Shown here: one piece after another, positions 26,511-35,502 of the stretch
Layout of the letters: every line of letters starts with the position of its first letter
Position numbering within the stretch: the first letter of the stretch is position 1
Source: Aliidongia sp035943795
Lineage (GTDB): Bacteria; Pseudomonadota; Alphaproteobacteria; ATCC43930; CGMCC-115725
Direction: 5' to 3'
DNA length: 64,000 bases
Assembly: GCF_035943795.1 (NCBI RefSeq)
Contig: NZ_DASZBY010000008.1
Coordinates: 21,620-85,619 of the forward strand
The notes under the pieces: generated by a model
Databases searched by the model: none
Seen by the model: the letters and a program-made list of their open reading frames with translations, nothing else
What the model was told of the DNA's origin: nothing
Program-made: the position numbers and the translations under genes

Positions 26511-26555
26511 GACAAAGCAGATATTTTGTCGGTTTCGATTTAGATAAACTAAATC
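26511..26555. promoter_or_regulatory. two adjacent inverted repeats upstream of the alpha/beta hydrolase
   Basis: GACAAA-8-TTTGTC spans 26511-26530 and GATTTAG-ATAAA-CTAAATC (7-bp perfect arms) spans 26537-26555, ending 23 bases before the TTG start of the hydrolase gene. Both are AT-rich against GC-rich surroundings. The second has the form of a TetR- or MarR-type operator. They lie in the 217-base divergent gap next to the dehalogenase gene, and no regulator gene is adjacent. Confidence 0.45.
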
Positions 26556-26578
26556 TTCTCCCGCAAGCCGAGGAAGGG

Positions 26579-27457
26579 TTGGACGCCTCCTTGAGACTTT
26601 TGCTACTTGCCTTTGTCCTCTGTGTCCCCATCGGTTTAGGAGCGACCTGGATCGCGGGTTCGACGATGATCCGAGGGCGCCCGTCCGCGGTCACCTCGGC
26701 CGAACGACCGGCGCAGGATGTCGCCATCGAAACGCGCGATGGCCTGTTGATTGCTGGGACCTTCCGGCCCGGACGCACCGACCGATCGCCGGCTGTTCTC
26801 TTGCTGCACGGGCTCGGCGCGTCGCGGAGCGCCACCGCACCGAATGCGGCATGGCTGGCGGGCCTGGGCTACGCGACCTTGACAATCGACTTCCGGGGAC
26901 ATGGGCAATCGGCCATGGCGGCACGCAGCTTCGGATTGAACGAAGCGATGGACGCGCGCGCAGCCCTCGCCTGGCTGAAGCACCGGCAACATGGTGGCCA
27001 TGTGGGTGTGATCGGCATATCGCTCGGCGGTGCAGCCAGCCTGATCGGAGTTGATGGACCGATCCCGGCCGACGCTCTGGTACTCCAGGCGGTCTATCCG
27101 GACATCCGGCGCGCCATCCGGAACCGCATCGCCGATCGTCTGGGAAAAGGGCCGGCATATCTTCTCGAACCGCTGCTCAGCTTCCAGGCACCGATCCGCT
27201 TCGGAGTCTCACCGTCAGGACTGTCGCCCTTGGAAGCGCTGGCGCGATACGCCGGCCCCGTGCTGGTCATCGGAGGAATGCAGGACCGCTCCACGCTGCC
27301 GGAAGAAACTCGATCGATGTTCGAAGCCGTCCAAGGCAAGCGGGAGCTATGGCTCGTCGCCGACGGTGATCACGGCGCCATCTGCGCGCTCGCGGACGTG
27401 CCATATCGCAGCCACGTTGAAGCGTTCATGCGGCAGACGATCGGACCCCCCGACTAG
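26579..27457 (+). CDS. alpha/beta hydrolase with N-terminal membrane anchor
   Basis: This is a 292-residue hydrolase. Residues about 5-26 form a hydrophobic anchor or signal (LRLLLLAFVLCVPIGLGATW). The hydrolase core has LLLHGLGASR (oxyanion), the nucleophile Ser148 in VIGISLGGAAS, a late acid near VIGGMQDRSTLP and the His in ADGDHGAICA. TTG 26579 is directly preceded by GAGGAAGGG, which is a good ribosome-binding site, and no ATG is available near it. The active domain is probably periplasmic. It converges with the sugar permease gene (7-base gap). The substrate is unknown. Confidence 0.85.
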   Translation: MDASLRLLLLAFVLCVPIGLGATWIAGSTMIRGRPSAVTSAERPAQDVAIETRDGLLIAGTFRPGRTDRSPAVLLLHGLGASRSATAPNAAWLAGLGYATLTIDFRGHGQSAMAARSFGLNEAMDARAALAWLKHRQHGGHVGVIGISLGGAASLIGVDGPIPADALVLQAVYPDIRRAIRNRIADRLGKGPAYLLEPLLSFQAPIRFGVSPSGLSPLEALARYAGPVLVIGGMQDRSTLPEETRSMFEAVQGKRELWLVADGDHGAICALADVPYRSHVEAFMRQTIGPPD

Positions 27458-27464
27458 CGGTCCT

Positions 27465-28343
27465 CTATTCCTTGACCGCCCCGGTCATGCTCGAGACGTA
27501 ATGCTCGACGAAGAACGAGTAGAGCACCGCGACCGGCAGGGAGCCCAGCAGCGCGCCGGCCATCAGCGGCCCCCAGTGGTAGACGTCGCCTTCGACCAGT
27601 TCGGTCACCACGCCGATCGGGATGGTCTTGTTCTCGGACGAGGAGATGAAGGTGAGCGCATAGATGAACTCGTTCCAGCTCAGGGTGAAGCCGAAGATGC
27701 CGGCCGAGATCAGGCCGGGCACGGCCAGCGGCAGGATGATCTTGACCAGGATCTGCAGCCGGGTGGCGCCGTCGATCAGCGCGCATTCCTCGAGCTCGTA
27801 CGGGATCGACTTGAAATAACCCATCAGCAGCCAGGTGCAGAACGGGATGAGGAAGGTCGGATAGGTCAGCATCAGGCACAGCTTGCTGTCGAACAGGCCC
27901 AGGTTCAGCACCATGGCGGCCAGCGGCAGGAACAGGATCGACGGCGGCACCAGATAAGCCAGGAAGATGACCAGCCCCGCTGTGCGGGCGCCGCGATAGC
28001 GCAGCCGCTCGATCGAATAGGCGGCCAGCACCGAGGCGAACAGCGACAGGAACGTCGCCACGACCGAGATGATGACCGTGTTCCACATCCAGTTCGGATA
28101 GTCGGTCTCGAACAGCAGGTGGTAATAATGCTCGAACGTCGGCTTGATCACCCAGAACGGGCTGCCGTGGCTCGTATCGTAGAGCTCCGCGTTGCTTTTG
28201 ATCGAAGTGATCGCCATCCAATAGAACGGGAACAGCAGCACGAATACGAAGATGGCGAGCGGCAGGTAGACCGTGACGACGCGGCGCGGCGTCGAGACCA
28301 GGTAATGCATGCCGCCGGCCTGGTCGGCGAGGGTGCGGGCCAT
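27465..28343 (-). CDS. sugar ABC transporter permease (CUT1, MalG-like)
   Basis: This is a 292-residue permease with six TM segments and the MalG-type EAA loop EECALIDGATRLQILVKIILPLAVPGL. The periplasmic insert and the C-terminal VEHYVSSMTGAVKE are typical of carbohydrate permeases. It is 24 bases after the MalF-like permease gene and is the last gene of the minus-strand importer operon. With its partner it forms the channel for a sugar, sugar acid or polyol. Confidence 0.92.
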   Translation of the reverse strand: MARTLADQAGGMHYLVSTPRRVVTVYLPLAIFVFVLLFPFYWMAITSIKSNAELYDTSHGSPFWVIKPTFEHYYHLLFETDYPNWMWNTVIISVVATFLSLFASVLAAYSIERLRYRGARTAGLVIFLAYLVPPSILFLPLAAMVLNLGLFDSKLCLMLTYPTFLIPFCTWLLMGYFKSIPYELEECALIDGATRLQILVKIILPLAVPGLISAGIFGFTLSWNEFIYALTFISSSENKTIPIGVVTELVEGDVYHWGPLMAGALLGSLPVAVLYSFFVEHYVSSMTGAVKE

Positions 28344-28367
28344 AGGGCTCTCCTGGATCTCTTCGGG

Positions 28368-29318
28368 CTAGTCGCGTCCGCCCTGCTGCCACTTGCGGCG
28401 CTGCAGGCCGAAATAGCTGAACATGACGGAGGCGACCAGGAATGGGATCATCGAGGAGGCCAATGCCGCCCCCTGCCCCAATTGGCCGCCGGGGATGGCG
28501 CGCTGGAACGCGAGCGTGGCCATCAGGTGGGTCGCATTGATCGGCCCGCCGCGGGTCAGCACATAGATCAGCTGGAAATCGGTGAAGGTGAACAGCACCG
28601 AGAAGGTCATGACCACGGCAATGATCGGCGTCAGCATCGGGAGCGTGATGAAGCGGAAGCGCTGCCACCCCGTGGCGCCGTCGAGCGTCGCCGCCTCGTA
28701 GAGCGAACTCGGGATCGTCTGCAGGCCGGCCAGCAGCGAGATCGCGACGAAGGGGATGCCGCGCCAGACGTTCGCGATGATGACCGAGATCCGCGCGTTC
28801 ACCGGATTGCCCAGGAAATCGATGTTGTGGTCGATCAACCCCATATGGATCAGCGCCCAGGAGATGATCGAGAACTGGCTGTCGTAGAGCCACCAGAACG
28901 CGATGGCCGACAGCACGGTCGGCACGATCCAGGGCAGCAGCACGATCGCGCGGATGAACGCCTTGAACGGCATGTGCTCGTTCAGCAGCATCGCCAGCCA
29001 CAGGCCGAGCATGAATTTCGCGACGCTGGCCACGACCGTGTAGACGATCGTGTTGAACACGCTCAGCCAATAGACGTCGTCGGCAAACAAGGTGACGAAA
29101 TTGTCCCAGCCGATGAATTCGCCGGGCTCGCCCAAGGTGGCGTCCGTCAGGCCCAGCCACAGGCCGAGCCCCAAGGGATAGAGCAGGAATACCAGCAGCA
29201 GGGCCGCCGCCGGCAGCATGAACAGCCAGCCCAGCAGGTCGCGACTGTCGGCCACGACCGCCGCCAGCCGCCGCCAGCCCGCCCCGCGCTGACCCAGCCC
29301 TTCCGATACCACCGTCAT
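28368..29318 (-). CDS. sugar ABC transporter permease (CUT1, MalF-like)
   Basis: From ATG 29318 (MTVVSEGLGQRGAGWRR) this gives 316 residues, preceded by GGAG at about 10 bases; an in-frame TTG at 29354 is less likely. Six TM segments are visible. The EAA loop is YEAATLDGATGWQRFRFITLPMLTPI, and LLPWIVPTVLSAIAFWWLYD and TRGGPINATHLMATLAF are CUT1 markers. It lies between the binding protein and the second permease in a four-gene operon. Confidence 0.92.
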   Translation of the reverse strand: MTVVSEGLGQRGAGWRRLAAVVADSRDLLGWLFMLPAAALLLVFLLYPLGLGLWLGLTDATLGEPGEFIGWDNFVTLFADDVYWLSVFNTIVYTVVASVAKFMLGLWLAMLLNEHMPFKAFIRAIVLLPWIVPTVLSAIAFWWLYDSQFSIISWALIHMGLIDHNIDFLGNPVNARISVIIANVWRGIPFVAISLLAGLQTIPSSLYEAATLDGATGWQRFRFITLPMLTPIIAVVMTFSVLFTFTDFQLIYVLTRGGPINATHLMATLAFQRAIPGGQLGQGAALASSMIPFLVASVMFSYFGLQRRKWQQGGRD

Positions 29319-29374
29319 GTCGATCTTGCTCCGCGTGCCGGGCGGACGCGTCAAGCCGCGCCCGCCCGCTCCGC

Positions 29375-30700
29375 TCAGGCCTTGTAGATACGCTTCGCCT
29401 GTTCGTGCGCCTGCATCGCCGCATCCTTGATCGACACGTTGCCGGTGCAGGCCTTGGCGAACATGTCAACGATCAGGAAATCCGCCATGCACTGCGCCGA
29501 AGCGGCGCCGAGCGTGCCGGAATAGCCGTTGTCGCGCATGACCTTGACCGCATCGCGATACGGCAGGGATTTCGGATCCTGCGTCCAGAACGGGTTCTCG
29601 GAATAGGCCGCCAGCGGATGGGCGGTATAGCCGATCGAGGCAGTCTGCCAGGGGAAGTACTGCTCCTTTTCCATCATGAAGCGCAGGTAGTCCTTCGCCG
29701 CATTGGGGTACTTGGAATATTTGAAGATGATCATGTTGAAGAACAGGTTCTGCTCGGTCGGAACGCCGCTGGGGCCGACCGGGAAGTTCGAATGGTAGAT
29801 GTCGTCCGCCAACGCCTTCATCGCCGGATCGGTCGAGGTCTTGGCCGCGTAATAGACCGAAATGCCGTTCGCGGTCAGGCTGATCTCGCCGGTCAGGAAT
29901 GCCTTGTTGTTCGACGGATCGAGCCAGCTCAGCGTCCCGTCGATGTAGGTCGCGTAGAGCTGCTTGGCATACTCCAGCGCCTCAATCGTCTCGGGGCTGT
30001 TGAGCACGACCTGGTTCTTTTCGTTGACCATCTTGCCGCCGTGGGACCACAGGCACCAATGGGTCCAGCAATTGCCGTCGCCCGTCGCATGGCCCAGCGC
30101 GAAGCCGGCCGGCGTGCCGTTCTTCTTCAGATTCTGGCACAGCTTCAGATAGCCCGCGAGATCCTTCGGAATCTCCTCGAATCCGGCCTTCTGGACATGG
30201 CTCTTGCGATAGACCAGCGCGTTGCCGGCGCAACCCATCGGGATGCCGATCCACTTGCCGTCGCGCTTGGAATAGCGGTTGCAGACGTCGTACCAGCCGC
30301 CGTACTTGCCACCCAGGTAGTCGGCCAGATCGCTGACGTCGAGCAGCTTGTTCGGGAATTTCTGTGCGTCGTCGTTCGTCGTGATGATGATGTCCGGACC
30401 GCTACCGACATTGGCGGCGACGGCGGCCTTGGGGCGGACGTCTTCCCAATTCTCGCTGTCCACGCGGACGGCGACGCCGGTCGCGTCGGAATATTTCTTG
30501 GTATTGGCGGTCCAGACGTCTTCATCGCCTTGGACGAAGCGCTTCCAGCGCAACACCTTGAGCGAGGCCCCGGCCTCGGGCTTCAGTGCGAACGCCGTCT
30601 GGGCCTGGGCGGCCGGCCCACCCGCCAACCCGGAGGCGCCGGCGGTGAGCGCCGCCGCCGCGCCGAGCTTGATGGCATCGCGTCTCGTGATTTCCGTCAT
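29375..30700 (-). CDS. Tat-exported sugar-binding protein (extracellular solute-binding family 1)
   Basis: This 441-residue protein starts with a twin-arginine signal, TRRDAIKLGAAAALTAGASG, cleaved near AQAQ. The mature part contains GPDIIITTNDDAQKFPNKL and VNEKNQVVLNSPETIEALEYAKQLY, typical of CUT1 binding proteins. ATG 30700 is preferred because GGGAGG lies 6 bases upstream; ATG 30706 would place the site directly on the codon. It delivers the ligand to the permeases encoded downstream. The neighbouring KDG kinase and KDPG aldolase suggest a sugar acid or a sugar oxidised to one. Confidence 0.93.
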   Translation of the reverse strand: MTEITRRDAIKLGAAAALTAGASGLAGGPAAQAQTAFALKPEAGASLKVLRWKRFVQGDEDVWTANTKKYSDATGVAVRVDSENWEDVRPKAAVAANVGSGPDIIITTNDDAQKFPNKLLDVSDLADYLGGKYGGWYDVCNRYSKRDGKWIGIPMGCAGNALVYRKSHVQKAGFEEIPKDLAGYLKLCQNLKKNGTPAGFALGHATGDGNCWTHWCLWSHGGKMVNEKNQVVLNSPETIEALEYAKQLYATYIDGTLSWLDPSNNKAFLTGEISLTANGISVYYAAKTSTDPAMKALADDIYHSNFPVGPSGVPTEQNLFFNMIIFKYSKYPNAAKDYLRFMMEKEQYFPWQTASIGYTAHPLAAYSENPFWTQDPKSLPYRDAVKVMRDNGYSGTLGAASAQCMADFLIVDMFAKACTGNVSIKDAAMQAHEQAKRIYKA

Positions 30701-30767
30701 GTTCATCCTCCCTCTCTCGTTGCCGCGGCGCCGTTCTTTTGATGAGCGCCGTTCGTCAGGAAATTGG

Positions 30768-31844
<1,077 letters not shown>

Positions 31845-32067
31845 TTTCCGTTCCGCCGACGCTAGAGAGTGGGATCGACGAGAGGAGCGGCGACGTGTCG
31901 TCGGTGACGGCACGGCAATGGCGCGAGATCCTGCATCGGCATCCTCCCCTGTGATCTGACCCGCGCAGGTCTATCGTCTGCTTTCGGGAAAAGGCGCCGT
32001 CGCGCTTGACGACCGGCCCCCTTGTCGCGTGATCCTAGGACAGCGGGACGGCGAGCGAAAGACTATT

Positions 32068-32076
32068 TGTCAGACA
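32068..32076. promoter_or_regulatory. TGTCAGACA inverted repeat in the divergent sugar-locus promoter
   Basis: TTTGTCAGACATAAT centres on the palindrome TGTC-A-GACA at 32068-32076, 26 bases before the SDR start and within the gap between the SDR and the importer operon. Similar TTGTCnGACAA elements are known operators of FCD-type GntR regulators of sugar-acid genes, but no such regulator is encoded in the neighbourhood. The adjoining CATAAT could act as a -10. Confidence 0.4.
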
Positions 32077-32102
32077 TAATGTCGGAGCGTTTGGGGGGTG
32101 CG

Positions 32103-32843
32103 ATGAATCAGATCGATTTGGCGGGACGACGGGCGATCGTGACCGGCGGCGCGCGGGGGATCGGCCTCGCCGTCGCACAGCGGCTGGCTGCTTCCGGCGC
32201 GCGGGTGGCGATTTGGGATCGGGATGCGACGACGGCTGCGGCCGAGGCCGATCGCATCGGCCAGGTCGGATTGGCCGTCGACGTCGCCGACCCGGAGGGG
32301 GTTGAGGCGGCATTCGGGCGAAGCGTGGCGCTGATCGGTCCGATCGACATCCTGGTGACCAGCGCCGGCATCACCGGCCCCAACCTGCCGGTCGAGGACT
32401 ACCCGGTCGACGCCTGGCGCCAGGTGCTGGACGTCGACCTGACCGGCCCGTTCCTCTGTTCCCGCGCGGTCGTAGCCGGGATGAGGGCGCGCGACTATGG
32501 CCGCATCGTCCACATCGCCTCGATCGCGGGCAAGGAGGGCAACCCCAATGCCTCGGCCTATTCGGCCGCCAAGGCCGGCGTCATCGCGCTGACCAAGTCG
32601 CTCGGCAAGGAACTGGCGCAGACCGGCGTCCGGGTGAATTGCGTGACACCGGCCGCGGTCAGGACCGAGATCTTCGATCAGATGACCGAACAGCACATCC
32701 AGTACATGCTGTCGAAGATCCCGATGGGCCGATTCGGCCTCGCGACGGAAATCGCGGCGATGATCGCCTGGCTCGTGTCGGAGGAATGTTCGTTCTCGAC
32801 CGGCGCCACCTTCGATCTGTCCGGTGGCCGCGCGGTCTATTAG
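32103..32843 (+). CDS. short-chain dehydrogenase/reductase
   Basis: This is a 246-residue classical SDR: cofactor motif TGGARGIG (about 16-23), NxAG-equivalent TSAGITG, catalytic Ser in HIASIAGKEG, then YSAAKAG with Tyr and Lys four residues apart. An Asp at the end of beta-2 (IWDRDA) favours NAD(H). ATG 32103 is preceded by a run of G (GGGGGGTG); upstream in-frame starts would add an unrelated leader. It sits opposite the importer and converges with the KDPG aldolase, overlapping by 4 bases. It probably oxidises the imported sugar or sugar acid; the exact substrate is open. Confidence 0.92.
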   Translation: MNQIDLAGRRAIVTGGARGIGLAVAQRLAASGARVAIWDRDATTAAAEADRIGQVGLAVDVADPEGVEAAFGRSVALIGPIDILVTSAGITGPNLPVEDYPVDAWRQVLDVDLTGPFLCSRAVVAGMRARDYGRIVHIASIAGKEGNPNASAYSAAKAGVIALTKSLGKELAQTGVRVNCVTPAAVRTEIFDQMTEQHIQYMLSKIPMGRFGLATEIAAMIAWLVSEECSFSTGATFDLSGGRAVY

Positions 32844-33463
32844 CGGGGCTGGCGCAGCAGGGCCGCGCGCTTGGCGCGCTCGAGAATCCCTGACCAGTCC
32901 TTGTTGCGAATCGCCTCGGCATTGGCGATCCAGGTGCCGCCGACGACCGGCACGTTCGGCAGGGCCAGGTATTCGGCGGCATTCTCGAGCGTGACGCCGC
33001 CGGTCGGGCAGAACACGATGCCGGCGAACACCGGAGCCCAGGCCTTGAGCATGGCGACGCCGCCGAATTCCTTCGCCGGGAAGAACTTGAGGAATGAAAA
33101 GCCGAATTCGCGCGCGGTCAGCACCTCGGTCGGCGTCACAGCGCCGGGCAGGTACGGCAGGCCGGACGCGATGCCGGCGGCGGCGAGGCTCTGGGTCAGG
33201 CCGGGGCTGACCAGGAATTTGGCGCCGGCATTCTTGGCCGCGGTCACGTCGGCGGGGCGCAGCACGGTGCCGGCGCCGACCAGCGCCTCGGGCAGCTCGC
33301 GCGCGATCTTCTCGATCACGGCCAGGGCATTGGGCGTGCGCAGCGTGACTTCGAGAGCGTTGAGGCCGCCTTCGATGAGTGCGGTGGCGAGCGGGATGGC
33401 ATCTTCCACCCGCTCGATGGTCAGGACCGGAATGACCGGCGTATGATCGAACGGCTGGGGCAT
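32840..33463 (-). CDS. eda: KDPG/KHG aldolase
   Basis: This 207-residue class I aldolase has the Eda signature: catalytic Glu in NALEVTLRTPNAL, GAGTVLRPADV, LVSPGLT, YLPGAVTPTEV and the Schiff-base Lys in FLKFFPAKEFGG, then CPTGGVTLENAAEYL. It cleaves 2-keto-3-deoxy-6-phosphogluconate to pyruvate and glyceraldehyde-3-phosphate. GGGAGG lies 7 bases before ATG 33463. It is divergent from kdgK with only 50 bases between the start codons, so the two promoters must overlap. Confidence 0.95.
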   Translation of the reverse strand: MPQPFDHTPVIPVLTIERVEDAIPLATALIEGGLNALEVTLRTPNALAVIEKIARELPEALVGAGTVLRPADVTAAKNAGAKFLVSPGLTQSLAAAGIASGLPYLPGAVTPTEVLTAREFGFSFLKFFPAKEFGGVAMLKAWAPVFAGIVFCPTGGVTLENAAEYLALPNVPVVGGTWIANAEAIRNKDWSGILERAKRAALLRQPR

Positions 33464-33513
33464 GCCAAGGCCTCCCTTTCAGAGATGGGTGTTGCGGTGA
33501 CGGACAAGTGACG

Positions 33514-34506
33514 ATGAGCGCCAACCTAAACCAAGCCGGGCTCGGTCTCAAAGCCCGCCGCGAGCGGATCGGCAATGCGATCCCACGGGTGGTCGCGATC
33601 GGCGAATGCATGATCGAACTGAGCGACCGCGGCCAGGGCATGCTGGCCCTGGGCTATGCGGGCGATACTCTCAATACGGCGGTCTACCTGAAGCGCGCCG
33701 CAGGCGACCGGATCGCGGTCGATTACCTGACCGCGCTGGGCGACGATCCCTACAGCGACTCGATGCTGGCGTTCTGGCAGGCGGAGGGCATCGGCACCGA
33801 CTCGGTGCCGCGCCTCAGCGGCAAGCTGCCCGGCCTCTACATGATCCGTACCGATCCGGCCGGCGAGCGTCGCTTTCTCTACTGGCGTTCGGCGGCCGCG
33901 GCGAAGCTGATGTTCGAGGCGCCGGAGACCCTGCTGCTCGGCGACCGGATCGCGGCGGCCGATCTCGCGATCTTCTCCGGCATCACGCTGTCGATCCTGT
34001 CGGACGCCGGACGCGACCGGTTCTTCGAGGTGCTGACCTCCGCCCGCGCGGCCGGGACGATCATCGCGTACGATGGCAACTACCGCCCGGCCGGTTGGTC
34101 CCATGCCGAAGCCGCGCGCAGCTGCTTCCAGCGGTTCCTGAAGCTGGTCGACGTGGCCCTGCCCTCGATCGACGACGAGGCGAACCTGTTCGGCCCGGGC
34201 GAAGCCCAGGCCGTTGCGGCTCGACTGCACGACCTGGGCGTAGCCGAGGTCGTGGTGAAACAGGGCGAGCTCGGCAGCCTGCTGTCGATCGGCGGCGAGC
34301 AGCAGGTCGTGCCCGTGGAGTGCCTGGTGAAGCCGATCGACACGACCGCCGCCGGCGATTCTTTCAATGCCGGCTACCTTGCCGGTCGCCTGGAAGGCCT
34401 GTCCCCCGCCGAAGCCGCCCGCTTCGGCGGCCGCGTCGCCGCAGCGGTCATCCAGCACCGCGGCGCGATCATCCCGCTGGAGGCGACGCCGAGGTTGGGG
34501 GGCTGA
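33514..34506 (+). CDS. kdgK: 2-dehydro-3-deoxygluconokinase
   Basis: This 330-residue PfkB-family kinase closely follows KdgK: VVAIGECMIELSDRG, YAGDTLNTAVYLKRA, LPGLYMIRTDPAGERRFLYW, YDGNYRPAGW and the catalytic loop DTTAAGDSFNAGYLAG, then HRGAIIPLEATP. It phosphorylates 2-keto-3-deoxygluconate to KDPG, the substrate of the divergent eda product. The start is ATG 33514 or GTG 33508; neither has a strong ribosome-binding site. A GGGGGC-TGAC-GCCCCC hairpin overlaps the stop codon (34498-34513) but lacks a T-run. Confidence 0.94.
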   Translation: MSANLNQAGLGLKARRERIGNAIPRVVAIGECMIELSDRGQGMLALGYAGDTLNTAVYLKRAAGDRIAVDYLTALGDDPYSDSMLAFWQAEGIGTDSVPRLSGKLPGLYMIRTDPAGERRFLYWRSAAAAKLMFEAPETLLLGDRIAAADLAIFSGITLSILSDAGRDRFFEVLTSARAAGTIIAYDGNYRPAGWSHAEAARSCFQRFLKLVDVALPSIDDEANLFGPGEAQAVAARLHDLGVAEVVVKQGELGSLLSIGGEQQVVPVECLVKPIDTTAAGDSFNAGYLAGRLEGLSPAEAARFGGRVAAAVIQHRGAIIPLEATPRLGG

Positions 34507-34530
34507 CGCCCCCTTCCCCGGCGATCGGCT

Positions 34531-35469
34531 TTATGCCACCCGCGTCAGCAATGGCTTGCCCGCGAAATGGGCGACCAGATTGTCGACGACCAGCTGTCCC
34601 ATCGCGGTCCGCGTCTCGAGCGTGGCGCTGCCCTGATGGGGCAGCAGCACGGTGTTCTCCATCGAGAACAGCTCCTCCGGTACCTTGGGCTCGTCCTCGA
34701 ACACGTCGAGTGCTGCATGGCCGAGCTTGCCCGACTTGAGCGCATCGACCAGGGCAGCCTCATCCACGACCGGACCGCGGGCGACGTTGATCAGCGTGCC
34801 CTCGGGGCCCAGCGCCTCGATCACCTCGCGGGAGATCAGGTGGAACGTCTGCGGGGTCAACGGGCAAATGACGCAGAGGAAATCAACATCGCGGGCCAAT
34901 GCCACCAGGTCCGGCACATGGGGCCATTTGGCATCGGGCTTCGGGCGCGGGCCGTGCCACGAGACCTGCAGCTTGAACGCCTCCGCCCGCGTCGCGATCG
35001 CGGCGCCGATGCGACCGAGGCCGACGATGCCGAGCTTCTTGCCGGCGACGGCCTGGCCCAGCGGATGGTTGCCCTTCAGCCAATGGCCGGCGCGCACGAA
35101 GCGGTCGGCGCGGCTGACCATGCGGGCGGCGTCGAGCAGCAGGGTCAGCGCCAGGTCGGCGACATCGTCGGTCAGCACGTCCGGCGTGTTGGTCACCGGG
35201 ATGTTGCGCGCCTTGGCGGCCGGCACGTCGACCGCGTCATAGCCGACGCCGAAGTTCGCGATGATCTCGGTCTTGGGCACGGCATCCATCAGGGCAGCGC
35301 TGGCGCCCCTGCCGCCGGAGGTCGCGATGGCGCGCACCCGGTCCTTGATGCCGGCCAGGAAAGCCGCCTGGTCCGCGGCCTCGTACAGCTTGTGCAGGAT
35401 AAAATTCTCGTCGAGCGAGCGCATGGTCGGCGCCGGCATCGGCGAGGCAACCAGGATTTCAGGCTTCAT
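34531..35469 (-). CDS. D-2-hydroxyacid dehydrogenase (GhrB/hydroxypyruvate reductase-like)
   Basis: This is a 312-residue NAD(P)-dependent enzyme. The nucleotide site is GIVGLGRIGAAIATRAEAF. The catalytic set is Arg in INVARGPVVDE, the Glu in FEDEPKVPEEL and the His in LLPHQGSATLETR. The GYDAVDVPAAKARNIPVTNTPDVLTDDVADLAL block is family-typical. ATG 35469 has AGGAG about 9 bases upstream. It likely reduces hydroxypyruvate, glyoxylate or 2-keto-gluconate, consistent with the sugar-acid genes nearby. It lies 33 bases downstream of the histidine ammonia-lyase gene on the same strand but is metabolically distinct from it. Confidence 0.93.
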   Translation of the reverse strand: MKPEILVASPMPAPTMRSLDENFILHKLYEAADQAAFLAGIKDRVRAIATSGGRGASAALMDAVPKTEIIANFGVGYDAVDVPAAKARNIPVTNTPDVLTDDVADLALTLLLDAARMVSRADRFVRAGHWLKGNHPLGQAVAGKKLGIVGLGRIGAAIATRAEAFKLQVSWHGPRPKPDAKWPHVPDLVALARDVDFLCVICPLTPQTFHLISREVIEALGPEGTLINVARGPVVDEAALVDALKSGKLGHAALDVFEDEPKVPEELFSMENTVLLPHQGSATLETRTAMGQLVVDNLVAHFAGKPLLTRVA

Positions 35470-35502
35470 CGGCACGCTCTCCTCGTATTTCGTATGATGA
35501 TA

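Noticed and set aside
27051..29387. 778-codon + strand frame, very rich in Asp, Gln, Arg and His
   Set aside because: Antisense to the two sugar permeases and beginning inside the alpha/beta hydrolase; composition is a by-product of GC-rich codon bias.
27454..29469. 671-codon minus-strand frame overlapping both sugar permeases
   Set aside because: Same strand but shifted frame relative to two permeases with intact EAA loops; Arg/Pro-rich without domains.
34498..34513. GGGGGC-TGAC-GCCCCC hairpin over the kdgK stop codon
   Set aside because: Short stem without a T-run; could be chance in GC-rich sequence.
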